A DNA stretch of 64,000 nt from Flavobacteriaceae bacterium S0862 (GCA_023015825.1 JALKAW010000004.1:186001-250000); one strand, 5' to 3'. Shown: positions 9,475 to 20,484, numbered from the stretch's first letter. Translations and numbers: made by a program. The notes: generated by a model not told the origin, from the letters alone.

Positions 9475-12258
9475 TTAATTCTTTATTAATTCGAACCCTT
9501 GATTAATTCCTTTTTCAATAGCAGGAACACCTCTTTCCATCCAAACAGGTTTAGGAGCACCTTGCAAGTAATAATCGAAAAACTGTGACATTCTCATAGT
9601 ATAATCTTTTCTATTTTGAAATTTTCTTACGCCATGTGGCTCACCATTATAATTTAATAGCCAAGCAGGTTTCTCTAAACGTCTTAAACCTGTAAAAAAC
9701 TCAATACCTTGATACCAAGGCACAGCGCCGTCACCATCATTGTGCAATATTAACACAGGTGTATTAATTTTATCTAAAGTGAAAATTGGTGAATTTTCTA
9801 CATAACGCTGTGGATATTCCCATGGCGAACCTCCTAACCTACTTTGTGTGCGCTCGTATTGAAATTGTCTACTTAATCCACTAGCCCATCGTATTCCTCC
9901 ATATGCACTTATCATGTTTACCACTGGAGCTCCAGATACTACTGCCTTAAAAATATTTGTTCTAGTGATTAAATAGGCGTTTTGATAACCTCCCCAACTA
10001 TGTCCTTGTACACCAATATTATCCTTATCAATAAAGCCTTTTTCTATTAAAGACGTTATACCTGGAATCACACAATTATAGGCGCTTTCTCCTGGATAAC
10101 CATCTCTGTAATAGATGTCTGGGTTAAAAATAACATAGCCTCTACTTGTATAAAAACTGTAATTAAGTCCACCTGATCTTAGACCTCTATGAGAATATAC
10201 TCCATTGGAGCTTTTTTCATAAAAATGAACAATCATTGGGTATTTTTTATTTGGATCGAAATTTTCTGGTTTAAATAACATTCCTGTTAATTCTTTACCA
10301 TCTAAAGAAGTCCAATTTATCAATTCTGAAGTTCCCCAATTATAGTTTTTTTGTTGTGGATTTGCATCACTTATTTGAATATATTTTTTAAAACTTAAAT
10401 CTGTAATATGAATATTTGGAAATTCTTCAAAAGATTGACGTCTAAACAACAAATTATCACTTTGCAGTGCTTTTTGAGGTGATGTAAATCTATATGGTCC
10501 TTCTATTAACTGCTTACCTTTTTTGTTTTTTGCATTGTATTCATAATAACCAGATTCCTTTGTAGTTTCATTAAATGTAGTAAGCAACCATTTTTCATTT
10601 GGATTTATAAATCTATTTTCACGATCTAAATTAACGTATCTATAAGTAGTTTTACTTTCTCTACCCTTAGTTAAACGTATATTGGCTCCTGTACTAGGAT
10701 TAAATTCCCAAATATCATAACGATCATAAATAAGCATAGACTTATCTTCATCTGTCCATCCTGCCATCCCATAAGATCTAGGATATTCAGGCCTGTCCAA
10801 TATTTCATCATAAAAAACTCTATCCTTTGTTAAATCTAAACGTTTCTTGGTTGCTATATTATAAGTAAGCCATGTGCTATCTGCTAAACTATAACCATAT
10901 ACATACTCACCATTAGGGCTTAATCTCATGGACGAAGACACTCTAGTAAGAATATTACTTACATTTCCAGTATTTACATCTATAAGTGCATAATCGCTAT
11001 CTCTAACTCCTGTCCATTGGCTTTCTAAAAAGTATGGTTCAGGGTTACTAATTAGAGCATAATTAGAATCTCCCTCGTTTCCAATTTGCGCGTTAGGATA
11101 ATTAATTGAAGCCAGTTGAGTTAATTTATTTCCTTTTGTTAAGTGAATAACAGATTGATAAGACTTCTTCTTGTCGCGAGATAATTGTGCTTCTTGCTGA
11201 GTATATAGCCTTGGTTCATTATAAGACCAAACTTCAACATCTACGATTTCTTCTTTTAAAAGTGTTGTGTCTTGTACTATTGGAGGTGTTGCTAATCCAA
11301 AATATAATTTAGAATCATCTTTAGAAAAACTGATACTTCCATCTGAAGACACACGATAACCGTTTGGAGCAGACTTATCGTCAACAATCAAAGATGCTTT
11401 AGATTGTCCATCTGACCAATGATATAATTTATTTGGACGCACTAATGCTTTTGTGGTATCAGCATCTACAATAAATCCTAAGTTATTTCCAGAGTCACTT
11501 AAATTTAATTGGTAGTATTTGGACTTATTATTTGATTCAAACACATTTGTAACTCCTCCATTATCAAAGTTTTTGATAAACACACCAGAATTTGTTTTAG
11601 TATCCTCACCAGTAGAAACATATACTAAACGTTTACCCTCTTTTGCAAAGCTAAAATCTGTTACATACTTTAAAGTATCTTCCTTTCCACTAACTAAATC
11701 TCTAATTACTAAATGAAAACCGTTTTTACTACTTACCTTTTTAGCTTTCTTTTTACTAGTTTTTTTCTTAGAATCGCTAGTGTCTATTGGTTTCTCTGGT
11801 TTTATCTCAGTCAAGTAATAAGCAACAACTCCTGACCATTTACTTGGTATTTTATACGATTTTACATTAGCAATCTTTGTCAATGTTTTCGTTTTTAAAT
11901 TAAAAACACCCAACGTATCATTTGGCATTTCATCTTTTTTTGTTTTTCGACGTTTCATTTCAGTAATGCTGTCATGCCATGCTTTAATAGTAAATAGCGC
12001 ATTATTAGAATCGAAAGTAAATTGCCCATTTTCAGAGCGCTCATGGTCAAAAATTAAAGACGCATTTTCATCTTTAATTTTCAAGTGATTATCCCTCTCT
12101 CCTTTTTCTAAAGAATACATTACAAACTTTCCATCATTTGAAATTGTTGATCTTTGTATTGAATTCCAAATATCAAAATCTGGGTAATCTAATACTTTTT
12201 TCTGAGCAAAAGTTGTTAGAGATACAAATATTAAAATCATTAAAATTGAACGCTTCAT
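9475..12258 (-). CDS. Exported S9 peptidase, tandem paralogue A
   Basis: A 927-residue protein with a signal peptide ending near residue 19 (TTFAQ), an N-terminal propeller-like region and a C-terminal prolyl-oligopeptidase hydrolase domain. Likely triad: Ser754 in GHSWGG, Asp843 in NDGDGAVPW, His875 in EPHG. A strongly basic insert at 161-180 (SKKKTSKKKAKK) is odd for an exported enzyme but is shared with its neighbour at 12278. The two are collinear over their whole length and differ by many substitutions, so the duplication is old. It sits 19 bases after its paralogue and 3 bases before the cupin gene, in one operon. Oligopeptide hydrolysis in the periplasm is inferred. Confidence 0.92.
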   Translation of the reverse strand: MKRSILMILIFVSLTTFAQKKVLDYPDFDIWNSIQRSTISNDGKFVMYSLEKGERDNHLKIKDENASLIFDHERSENGQFTFDSNNALFTIKAWHDSITEMKRRKTKKDEMPNDTLGVFNLKTKTLTKIANVKSYKIPSKWSGVVAYYLTEIKPEKPIDTSDSKKKTSKKKAKKVSSKNGFHLVIRDLVSGKEDTLKYVTDFSFAKEGKRLVYVSTGEDTKTNSGVFIKNFDNGGVTNVFESNNKSKYYQLNLSDSGNNLGFIVDADTTKALVRPNKLYHWSDGQSKASLIVDDKSAPNGYRVSSDGSISFSKDDSKLYFGLATPPIVQDTTLLKEEIVDVEVWSYNEPRLYTQQEAQLSRDKKKSYQSVIHLTKGNKLTQLASINYPNAQIGNEGDSNYALISNPEPYFLESQWTGVRDSDYALIDVNTGNVSNILTRVSSSMRLSPNGEYVYGYSLADSTWLTYNIATKKRLDLTKDRVFYDEILDRPEYPRSYGMAGWTDEDKSMLIYDRYDIWEFNPSTGANIRLTKGRESKTTYRYVNLDRENRFINPNEKWLLTTFNETTKESGYYEYNAKNKKGKQLIEGPYRFTSPQKALQSDNLLFRRQSFEEFPNIHITDLSFKKYIQISDANPQQKNYNWGTSELINWTSLDGKELTGMLFKPENFDPNKKYPMIVHFYEKSSNGVYSHRGLRSGGLNYSFYTSRGYVIFNPDIYYRDGYPGESAYNCVIPGITSLIEKGFIDKDNIGVQGHSWGGYQNAYLITRTNIFKAVVSGAPVVNMISAYGGIRWASGLSRQFQYERTQSRLGGSPWEYPQRYVENSPIFTLDKINTPVLILHNDGDGAVPWYQGIEFFTGLRRLEKPAWLLNYNGEPHGVRKFQNRKDYTMRMSQFFDYYLQGAPKPVWMERGVPAIEKGINQGFELIKN

Positions 12259-12277
12259 ATATTGATTTATTTGGTAG

Positions 12278-15070
12278 TTAATTTTTATTTGGTAATAATT
12301 CTAGACCTTGATTTATTCCTTTTTCTAAGGCAGGAACACCTCTTTCCATCCAAACTGGTTTAGGAGCACCTTGTAAGTAATGATCGAAAAATTGCTGCAT
12401 TCGAATATTGAAATCTTTTCTGTTTTGTATTTTCAAAGGCCAATGTCTAGCTCCATTATAATTTAGAAGCCATGATGGTTTTCCAAGTCGTCTTAGAGCT
12501 GTAAAATATTCAATACCTTGATACCATGGAACGTGACCATCTTTATCATTATGCATAATCAATAAAGGTGCATTAACTTTATCCATATTATATATTGGAG
12601 AGTTTTCTACATAACGCTGTGGATATTCCCAAGGCGTTCCACCTATTCTACTTTGTGTATGCTCATATTGAAATTGACGACTTAAACCTGAATCCCATCT
12701 AATTCCTCCAAAGGCACTAATCATATTCACAACTGGTGCACCAGATTCTGCTGCTTTGAAAATATCCGTTTTAGTTACTAAGTAGGCTATTTGATAACCT
12801 CCCCAACTATGACCCTGAACACCAATATTATCTTTATCTACAAAGCCTTTTTCAATTAAAGATGTTACACCAGGAATCACACAGTTAAAAGCACTTTCGC
12901 CTGGGTAACCTTCACGATAGTACACATCTGGATTAAAAATTAAATACCCTCTACTTGTGTAAAAACTGTAGTTAATAGTTGATCTGCCAGCTGAAGGAGC
13001 TTTGTGTCTAAATACACCATTTGAGCTCTTTTCATAGAAATTCACAATCATAGGATATTTTTTATTAGGGTCGAAATCTTCAGGTTTTATAAGCATTCCC
13101 TCTAATTTCATACCATCTAAAGATGTCCACTTTACTATTTCAGCTGTACCCCAGTTATACTCACTTTGTTGTGGATTGGCATTACTTAGTACCTTGTCTT
13201 TTTTGAAGCTTAAATCGGATATTCTAATGTTTGGAAACTCTTCAAAAGATTGTCTTGTAAACATAACAGCATCAATCAATCTAGCTTTACTAGGTCTTGA
13301 ATATGAGTATGGTCCAGATAGCAATTGCTTTCCTTTACCATTTTTAGCATTAAACTCATAATAGCCAGAGTGTTTATTATTTTCATTAAATGTGGTTAAT
13401 AACCATTTTCCAGAAGTATCAATAAAATCTTCATCTGGATCTAATTTCACATAACGATAGGTTACTTTTTGTTCTCTACCTTTTGTTAATCGTGTGCTAG
13501 TACCATTATTAGGATTGAACTTCCAAATATCGTATCTATCATAAATTAGCACAGACTCATCATCTATAGTCCAACCAGCTGTACCATAAGATCCAGGATA
13601 ATTAGGCGAGTCATTTAACTCATTATAAAACACCTTGCCCTTGGTTAAATCTACGCGATTGTTAGTCGCTATATTATATGCCACCCAAGTACTATCTGGT
13701 GCATGATAACCAAAAATATAATTCCCCTTTGGGCTCAAACTCATTGAGGATGAAGTATTAGTCAGCACTTTATTACTAGTTCCAGTGTTTACATCTACAA
13801 TTGCATAATCACTGTTCCTTCTTCCTGTCCATTGGCTTTCTAATAAATAAGGTTCTTGATTACTTACCAATGCTACTGAAGCATTTCCTTTGTCTGTTAA
13901 TCTAGCATTTGGATATTCAGTAGTTGCTAGTTGCACTAGTTTTTTATTGTTTAAATGAACAACCGTTTGATACGATTTCTTCTGGTCATTTTTGACCTGA
14001 AGCTCTTGCACAGTATACAAACGAGGCTCATCATACGTCCAAACTTCTACATTCACTATTTCATCTTTTAGTAAAGTGGTATCTTGTACAATTGGAGGTG
14101 TTGCTAATCCAAAATACATTTTAGAATCATCTTGTGAGAAACTTACAGTTCCATCAGAAGACACACGATAGCCTTTAGGTGCAGATGCCGCATCAACTAT
14201 CATGGATGCTTTAGATTGCCCTTCACTCCAAAGGTATAATTTGTTTGGTCTAACAAGTGCTTTAGTAGTGTCAGTATCAACTACAAAACCTAAGTTTTTA
14301 CCAGAATCACTTAATTGTAACTTATAGTATTTAGATTTATTATTGGCTTCAAAAACAGTAGTAGAACTTCCGTTATCAACATTCATAACATTCACACTAG
14401 AATTTGATTTAGTGTCTTCACCAGTAGTTGAATAAACCAAACGCTTACCTTCTTTAGCAAAACTAAAATCTGTAACATACTTTAAAGTATCTTCTTTACC
14501 AGATACTAAGTCCCTAACAACTAAATGAAAACCATTTTTGCTGCTTACTTTTTTAGGCTTCTTTTTAGTTGATTTTTTCTTTGTTTCGCTAGTGTCTTTC
14601 GATTTTTCTTCTTTAATTTCTGTCAAGTAATATGCAACAACACCTGACCATTTAGTTGGAGTTTTATACGACTTTACATTTGGTATTTTGGTAAGAGATT
14701 TTGTCTTGAAATCAAAAACACCCAAGGTGTCGTGTGGCATATCCTCCTTTTTTACTTTGCGACGTGTCATTTCTGTAACACTGTCTTTCCATGCTTTTAT
14801 GGTGAATAATGCATGATTGGAATCGTAAGTGAATCGTCCATTTTCTGATCGTTCATGCTCGAAAACCAATGATGCATTCGCATCTTTAATTTTTAAGTGA
14901 TTATCCTTTTCACCCTTCTCTAAAGAATACATAATATATTTTCCGTCTACAGAAATAGCTTGATTTTTAATGGTATTCCAAATATCAAAATCTTTATGAT
15001 CTAAAATCTTTTTTTGAGCAAATGAGTTTACTCCAATACATAATAAAATAATGCAAAGTACTTGTTTCAT
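12278..15070 (-). CDS. Exported S9 peptidase, tandem paralogue B
   Basis: A 930-residue protein with a signal peptide (MKQVLCIILLCIGVNSFAQ) and the same architecture as the next gene. Triad candidates are Ser755 in GHSWGG, Asp844 in NDKDGHVPW and His876 in GARHW; the His context differs from the paralogue (GARHWP against EPHGVR), which could change substrate access. The Lys-rich insert is conserved. It is the first gene of the five-gene minus-strand unit that runs to 7580, and the hairpin at 15099-15132 separates it from the Asp-box gene upstream, so its promoter must lie between them or read through. Confidence 0.92.
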   Translation of the reverse strand: MKQVLCIILLCIGVNSFAQKKILDHKDFDIWNTIKNQAISVDGKYIMYSLEKGEKDNHLKIKDANASLVFEHERSENGRFTYDSNHALFTIKAWKDSVTEMTRRKVKKEDMPHDTLGVFDFKTKSLTKIPNVKSYKTPTKWSGVVAYYLTEIKEEKSKDTSETKKKSTKKKPKKVSSKNGFHLVVRDLVSGKEDTLKYVTDFSFAKEGKRLVYSTTGEDTKSNSSVNVMNVDNGSSTTVFEANNKSKYYKLQLSDSGKNLGFVVDTDTTKALVRPNKLYLWSEGQSKASMIVDAASAPKGYRVSSDGTVSFSQDDSKMYFGLATPPIVQDTTLLKDEIVNVEVWTYDEPRLYTVQELQVKNDQKKSYQTVVHLNNKKLVQLATTEYPNARLTDKGNASVALVSNQEPYLLESQWTGRRNSDYAIVDVNTGTSNKVLTNTSSSMSLSPKGNYIFGYHAPDSTWVAYNIATNNRVDLTKGKVFYNELNDSPNYPGSYGTAGWTIDDESVLIYDRYDIWKFNPNNGTSTRLTKGREQKVTYRYVKLDPDEDFIDTSGKWLLTTFNENNKHSGYYEFNAKNGKGKQLLSGPYSYSRPSKARLIDAVMFTRQSFEEFPNIRISDLSFKKDKVLSNANPQQSEYNWGTAEIVKWTSLDGMKLEGMLIKPEDFDPNKKYPMIVNFYEKSSNGVFRHKAPSAGRSTINYSFYTSRGYLIFNPDVYYREGYPGESAFNCVIPGVTSLIEKGFVDKDNIGVQGHSWGGYQIAYLVTKTDIFKAAESGAPVVNMISAFGGIRWDSGLSRQFQYEHTQSRIGGTPWEYPQRYVENSPIYNMDKVNAPLLIMHNDKDGHVPWYQGIEYFTALRRLGKPSWLLNYNGARHWPLKIQNRKDFNIRMQQFFDHYLQGAPKPVWMERGVPALEKGINQGLELLPNKN

Positions 15071-15098
15071 GAGTTTCGTTTTACTTTTATAAAATTTT

Positions 15099-15132
15099 AA
15101 AAGAGCTACTAAAAAGTGTTAGTAGCTCTTTA
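15099..15132 (-). terminator. Intrinsic terminator after the Asp-box protein gene
   Basis: A 12-13 bp perfect stem (AAAGAGCTACTA with its complement) and an 8-base loop, followed on the minus strand by a T-rich tract. It lies about 10 bases past the stop at 15142 and just ahead of the S9 operon. Confidence 0.8.
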
Positions 15133-15141
15133 AATATGCTA

Positions 15142-18100
15142 TTAATCGTTTTTCATTCCTTGCCCTTCAACCCAAGGTGCTCCAGTAGATTTTAAATCCC
15201 TTTCAATTCCTAGTAAAGTATTATTAAGAACAGTATTGAGTTTTGACTTCACTTTTGTTAACTGGCTTTTTACTCTTTTCAGTAAAGTTTTATGTTCTTC
15301 TGTTGGGCCATAAGTATTCCCCAAAGCTCTCCAACCTAATGAATTTCCTTCAGTTGCTCTTGGATTTGAGCGCTCACCTATTTCACCTTTAGTATCATCT
15401 CCATTAAGTTCTTTATCAATTTCCAATAATGTAGTTCGAGCATCATTAATTCGTTTAAATAAATCATCACTTGGTTTTTCGGCTTTGTTTAAAGCTCTTT
15501 CCATTGCATCAACTGTTTGAATACTTCTAGACAATGCCACGTTTGTTGCTGTTAAATCCTGTTGAAAAGCAAAAGCTTCATTTCTAAAAGCATCCATTTC
15601 AGCAAACGATTTTCTTTGTAAAGCACCATCATACATTGGCACAACTTTAAATGGTTTAGGTCCTTCAAGCACTGTATTAACACCATCTACTCGTTTTACA
15701 ATGGTAACTGTATAATCTCCAGGAGTTGCCATAACTCCTCCGCCACCAAAACCACTTCCGCGAGATTGTAATCTTTCACCTCCTTTATTTGGGTATGTGA
15801 GAGACCAATTAACGCGATTGAATCCTTTTTTATTTGTTCCTTTTACTGTATTGACTACATTGCCGTTTTTATCTTTAATGATTAGAAGAATATGTGGTCC
15901 TTGTTGTCTGTTTTCAGCTTCTATAGCGTCCCATCCAGGAAAATTTGTATTGGTTTTTTCTCTAGCTTTTCGTTCATCTTTTAAGGACTTTACTTTGTTA
16001 GCCATATAATAGGTGAAAATTGCACCAAAAGGTGGGTTTTTAGCTGAATATTCATTATCTCCTTGGCTTCCAGCTCTACTATTAGGACTATACCATAGCG
16101 CATCTTTTATTGGAAATAGAGTGGCGTCTTTTGCTAGCATAGAACTTTCAATTTCACGCAATGGAGTGATATCATCTAAAATGAAAATTCCTCGACCAAA
16201 TGATGCAGCAACTAAGTCATTTTCTCTTCTTTGAATCGAAATATCTCTAATCGAAATTGTTGGAATTCCACTTTTAAGTTGGATCCAATTTTTTCCACCG
16301 TTTCTAGTGAAATAGACTCCAAATTCAGTAGCAGCAAAAAGTAAATCTTTTTTAATGTGATCTTGAACCAATCGCCATGTTAGTAATGTTTTTGGTAAAT
16401 CTCCGTTAATAAGTGTCCATGAATTTCCTTTATCAGTACTCTTTATAAGATATGGTTTATAATCGCCATATTTATGATTATCTAAAGCTGCATACACTAC
16501 ATTAGCATCAAACAAATCAGCTCTTACATCGTTTACAAAAGGTATAGAAGGAACGCCTTTTATATTTTTTAATGAGAATTTTCGCCATGTTGCTCCACCA
16601 TCCTCAGTTACTTGTATTATGCCATCATCTGTTCCTGCATAAATCAATCCTTCTTGTTTTGGAGATTCAGCTAGCGATGTTATGGTATTGTAGTTAGACA
16701 TTGCTCCAATGTCCCACGCATTATCCCAACTTTGTTGTTTGCCATCATAAAAAGGTAATGTGATTCTTTCTTGGTTTAAAGTAAGATCCGATGAAATTGG
16801 AGTCCAAGTATCTCCTCTGTTTTCAGATTTCCAAACCCTTTGAGAAGCAAAATAAAGCCTTTTAGGGTTATGAGGGCTTACCAATATTGGAGCATCCCAA
16901 TTATAACGTTCAAAAGGATCTCCTTCTCTGGCTTGTGGTTGAATAAATACTGTTTCCCTTGTGGTTTGATCAATTCTCCATAAAGCTCCTTGCTGAAACT
17001 CACCATAAGTAATATTTGGATTTCCTGGCTCTATTGCAGACTGATGACCGTCTGCTCCCAAAGTTTTCCACCAATCTATATTTTTTATGCCATCAGCAAA
17101 TACAGTTCTAGATGCGCCACCTTGCGACCCATTATCTTGTGTTCCACCATATACTTTATAAAATGGTTTACTATCGTCCACAGCTACTTTAAAAAACTGA
17201 GTGATAGGTAAGTTACTTACGTACTTCCAGCTTTTGGTTAAATCAAAACTTTCATATAAGCCTCCATCTGTACCAAATAACACATAGTTAGGATCTGACG
17301 CTTTAAATGCCATGGCATGACTATCTACATGCTTGTTGCGTTCATTCATACCATAAAAAGTTTTTCCATGGTCATCTGAAATTTGAACGTAATTATTCAT
17401 TAAAAATAATTTACCGTCGTGATGTGGTGAAGCATAAAGCTCTTGATAGTAATGAGGTCCAGTTCCACCTGAAACGGTATTAGATTGCTTAACCCAAGTT
17501 TCGCCTCTATTTGAGGACATATAAAAACCTCCTTTTTTTCTATCCGTTTCAATAACCGCATACACAACATCAGAATTAAAAGGAGACATTGCCAAACCAA
17601 TTTTACCCAAGTTAGAACTTGGTAATCCTTTTTTAAGTTTAGTCCAAGTCTCTCCACCATCAGTACTTTTATGGATTCCTGAACCTGGTCCACCACCCAT
17701 ATAAGCTGCTACAGTACGATGTCTTTGCCAACTGGCAGCATACAGTACATCTGGATTGTTGTGATCGATTAACAAATCGGTTGCTCCAACCCATTCACTA
17801 TCCCCAAGCGTACGATTCCATGTTTTACCTCCATCTGTAGTTTTGTAAACACCTCGTTCTCCTCCTTTACTCCAAAGAGGTCCTTGTGACGCCACCCAAA
17901 CAATATCAGAATTTTCTGGATTTACTATTATTGTTGATAAATGTTCGGATTTTTTAAGCCCCATATTTTTCCATGACATACCATCATCATGACTTACATA
18001 AATGCCATCACCAAAGGCAACATGACGACCGCCAACATTTTCTCCTGTTCCTACCCAAATAGTATGAGGATTTGATGGGTCAATGGCGATACTACCTATT

Positions 18101-18372
18101 GAATATGAGGTTTGATTGTCAAAAATTGGTTTCCATGTAGTTCCTGAATTTGTAGTTTTCCATACACCACCAGAGCCTACAGCTACATACCAAATATTTT
18201 CATTTTCTGGATGAATGGCTATATCTGCAATTCGACCAGAAGTTAATGCAGGACCAATATTTCTAAAACTTAACCCATTGAACGTAGATTCATTAATTGT
18301 TTGGGATTGCGAAGTTAATATCATTCCTAATAGGCAAGCCCATAGAAACAACATCTTGTGAAATGTCTTCAT
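15142..18372 (-). CDS. Exported Asp-box (BNR/VPS10-like) beta-propeller protein
   Basis: A 1076-residue protein with a signal peptide (about 1-24). At least nine Asp-box repeats of the form S/T-x-D/N-x-G-x-x-W are visible, such as TTDGGKTW, STDGGETW, SSNRGETW, SENRGDTW, TEDGGATW and STDKGNSW, spread over the first 700 or so residues; these build one or two beta-propellers like sialidase or sortilin VPS10 domains. The last 300 residues include a DYTVTI strand segment and a helical tail. Annotation pipelines often call such proteins glycosyl hydrolases, but no sialidase Arg triad was identified. It lies 26 bases after the CocE-like gene in the same operon. Ligand or substrate binding at the cell envelope is inferred. 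Confidence 0.88.
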   Translation of the reverse strand: MKTFHKMLFLWACLLGMILTSQSQTINESTFNGLSFRNIGPALTSGRIADIAIHPENENIWYVAVGSGGVWKTTNSGTTWKPIFDNQTSYSIGSIAIDPSNPHTIWVGTGENVGGRHVAFGDGIYVSHDDGMSWKNMGLKKSEHLSTIIVNPENSDIVWVASQGPLWSKGGERGVYKTTDGGKTWNRTLGDSEWVGATDLLIDHNNPDVLYAASWQRHRTVAAYMGGGPGSGIHKSTDGGETWTKLKKGLPSSNLGKIGLAMSPFNSDVVYAVIETDRKKGGFYMSSNRGETWVKQSNTVSGGTGPHYYQELYASPHHDGKLFLMNNYVQISDDHGKTFYGMNERNKHVDSHAMAFKASDPNYVLFGTDGGLYESFDLTKSWKYVSNLPITQFFKVAVDDSKPFYKVYGGTQDNGSQGGASRTVFADGIKNIDWWKTLGADGHQSAIEPGNPNITYGEFQQGALWRIDQTTRETVFIQPQAREGDPFERYNWDAPILVSPHNPKRLYFASQRVWKSENRGDTWTPISSDLTLNQERITLPFYDGKQQSWDNAWDIGAMSNYNTITSLAESPKQEGLIYAGTDDGIIQVTEDGGATWRKFSLKNIKGVPSIPFVNDVRADLFDANVVYAALDNHKYGDYKPYLIKSTDKGNSWTLINGDLPKTLLTWRLVQDHIKKDLLFAATEFGVYFTRNGGKNWIQLKSGIPTISIRDISIQRRENDLVAASFGRGIFILDDITPLREIESSMLAKDATLFPIKDALWYSPNSRAGSQGDNEYSAKNPPFGAIFTYYMANKVKSLKDERKAREKTNTNFPGWDAIEAENRQQGPHILLIIKDKNGNVVNTVKGTNKKGFNRVNWSLTYPNKGGERLQSRGSGFGGGGVMATPGDYTVTIVKRVDGVNTVLEGPKPFKVVPMYDGALQRKSFAEMDAFRNEAFAFQQDLTATNVALSRSIQTVDAMERALNKAEKPSDDLFKRINDARTTLLEIDKELNGDDTKGEIGERSNPRATEGNSLGWRALGNTYGPTEEHKTLLKRVKSQLTKVKSKLNTVLNNTLLGIERDLKSTGAPWVEGQGMKND

Positions 18373-18398
18373 ATAAAAATTATTTAGTTTCCTGAATA

Positions 18399-20285
18399 TT
18401 AATTTTTTACTATTGGAATGCGTATTTGAGATGGATGCTTACTAGAATGGTGCACTTTATTATGAGCAACCACACCTACTTTCTCATCATAATTATTTCC
18501 TCCTGTATTTAAGTTTCTTGCGAAACGTGGAAAATTACTACTTGAAATCTCTACACGAATACGATGTCCTTTCTTGAATAAATTACTAGTTGACATTGGT
18601 GTTAAATCAACTTCATATACTTTACCTTTTTCCATAAACACTTCTTTATCATAACCTTCTCTGTAGCGTACTCTTTGAATAGTTTCATCTAAATTATAAG
18701 CTGTACCATCTGGATACACATCAATTAATTTTATAGTAAAATCAGTATCCTTAACATCGGATGATACAAATAGCTTAGACTCAATAAAGCCAGTAACTTC
18801 GGTATCTTCTTTTAAGATATCCGTTGTATAAACTAAAATATCATGCCTTGCTTCCATGTCTTGTTGATCCATTGCACCTCCTCTTACTGCATTTCCTGTA
18901 CAACAAACATTTCCACCGTAAGATGGCACAGGAGCCATTGGGTCATAAATAAACCCATCAGGATTGTCTTTTCCAGCTTTTTTGCTGGACAAGCGTCCAT
19001 CTCCAAATCTACTATTAGCTTTTCCACCACTATTTAAATAGTAAGTTACCATTTCAGTATTTGCTGGAGGCCATTGTTCAGCAGATTGCCACTCATTGCT
19101 TCCCATAGTATAATACTGTACTCTAGGTGTGGTTTCTTTAAAATCGTTATCATCTCCTTTTAACCAAAGGTCAAACCACTTAGTAATTTGTTCATCGTAG
19201 TTTAATCGTGCATCACCAACACTACGCTCTCCAACAATAGTATTTTCTGTCGCTCTAGTATAACCACAGTGTAACGTTGGTGCTATTACCAAATATTGAT
19301 TGTCTCTAATAAATTGATCTTTTGAATTATTTCTTGCATGATTAAAAAGTTTGATATTTGGTGTGATAGATACATCATACCAAGAAGCAAACCAAAAGCT
19401 TGGAGTGCCAATATCTTTATCGTCATGATAAATCCCACCTTTGAACCAATCTGGATGATTTGGCTTACGACGAATCATTTTATCGAAAACCTCTTGCTTT
19501 CCATTAATGTTCTTTAAGATGTCTTGTATTGGTAAATGACTTAACGCTTCAGACATATCTACTGGTGGGTTCTCAGGAGCTAAATCATAAAATCTTGAAA
19601 TTCTAATTAAGTCTTCTTGAGTTGCTCCTTCTGGAATTCTTGGCTTAAATTTATCATGCTCAACACCGTAAAGCCATGCGAAAAATAACATTTGTTCAGC
19701 TCCACCACGATACCAGTTTCCTTGTTCGTTAATATCTCCTACTCTACCAACTCCAGCACCAAACCCTTGAGGCACCATAGCAGCATGTGATGGATGATCT
19801 AGTGCAGACACAGCCATTTGCCATTCAGCTGTTGAAGAGCATCCAACAGTTCCTATCTTTCCATTAGACCATGATTGATTTTTCATCCATTCAAAAGCAT
19901 CGTAACCATCGGTTAATGGAACACCTAAAATATCCCATTCGCCTTCAGAATAATAACGACCACGTTCGTTTTGTATCACATAAACATATCCTTTTTTAAT
20001 ATACTCATAAGCACGTTGGTAGTTACGTGTTCGTTCTTCACCATCTCCCCAAGAGTTAAAATTATAAGGTGTTCTTGAAAAAATTACTGGATATTTACCA
20101 TCGCCCTTAGGCCTGTATATATCCGTTGCCAATCTAACACCATCACGCATTGGCATCATGACCTTTTGGTCTACAATAGCTATGTCATTAAGTTTTTCTA
20201 AAATATCTTGCTGTGCCTGTAATGCAGAAAAGCTTACAAAGAAACAAGCAAGAGCGCTGAAAAGAGTAATCGCTCGCTTTTTCAT
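18399..20285 (-). CDS. Exported CocE/NonD-type hydrolase (X-Pro dipeptidyl-peptidase S15 family)
   Basis: A 628-residue protein with a signal peptide (MKKRAITLF to about 25). An N-terminal alpha/beta-hydrolase domain holds the nucleophile Ser150 in [16 protein letters not shown] later in the domain supplies a His candidate. The last 200 residues form the jelly-roll seen in X-Pro dipeptidyl-peptidase/CocE enzymes ([16 protein letters not shown], then [17 protein letters not shown]). Family activities are removal of Xaa-Pro dipeptides or hydrolysis of esters and acyl amides. It is the first gene of a two-gene operon with the Asp-box protein. Given the S9 enzymes downstream, a peptidase role is favoured but not proven. 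Confidence 0.88.
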   Translation of the reverse strand: MKKRAITLFSALACFFVSFSALQAQQDILEKLNDIAIVDQKVMMPMRDGVRLATDIYRPKGDGKYPVIFSRTPYNFNSWGDGEERTRNYQRAYEYIKKGYVYVIQNERGRYYSEGEWDILGVPLTDGYDAFEWMKNQSWSNGKIGTVGCSSTAEWQMAVSALDHPSHAAMVPQGFGAGVGRVGDINEQGNWYRGGAEQMLFFAWLYGVEHDKFKPRIPEGATQEDLIRISRFYDLAPENPPVDMSEALSHLPIQDILKNINGKQEVFDKMIRRKPNHPDWFKGGIYHDDKDIGTPSFWFASWYDVSITPNIKLFNHARNNSKDQFIRDNQYLVIAPTLHCGYTRATENTIVGERSVGDARLNYDEQITKWFDLWLKGDDNDFKETTPRVQYYTMGSNEWQSAEQWPPANTEMVTYYLNSGGKANSRFGDGRLSSKKAGKDNPDGFIYDPMAPVPSYGGNVCCTGNAVRGGAMDQQDMEARHDILVYTTDILKEDTEVTGFIESKLFVSSDVKDTDFTIKLIDVYPDGTAYNLDETIQRVRYREGYDKEVFMEKGKVYEVDLTPMSTSNLFKKGHRIRVEISSSNFPRFARNLNTGGNNYDEKVGVVAHNKVHHSSKHPSQIRIPIVKN

Positions 20286-20484
20286 TATATAAATATTGGT
20301 TGGTTAAATAATGACTTAAAGGTAGAAAAATGAATTTAGAGTTTAAAGCTAGTTCTTCTTTTTAACAAAAAAAAGTGATTTCATCATTTCAATTTTGTTA
20401 ATAACTATATTTAAAGCAAAGGTATTTATGTTAAAAAAATAATAAATTTGTATTGTTAAATTCCCTAACAACTTTTTAGTAACA

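Noticed and set aside
9481-9510. A TTCGAACC word that resembles a tRNA T-arm
   Set aside because: It lies inside the 3' end of the S9 gene and no acceptor or anticodon stem fits around it.
17400-17696. A 98-residue open frame on the minus strand inside the Asp-box gene
   Set aside because: Same strand as a clear coding gene but in another frame; no start signal and composition typical of a shadow.
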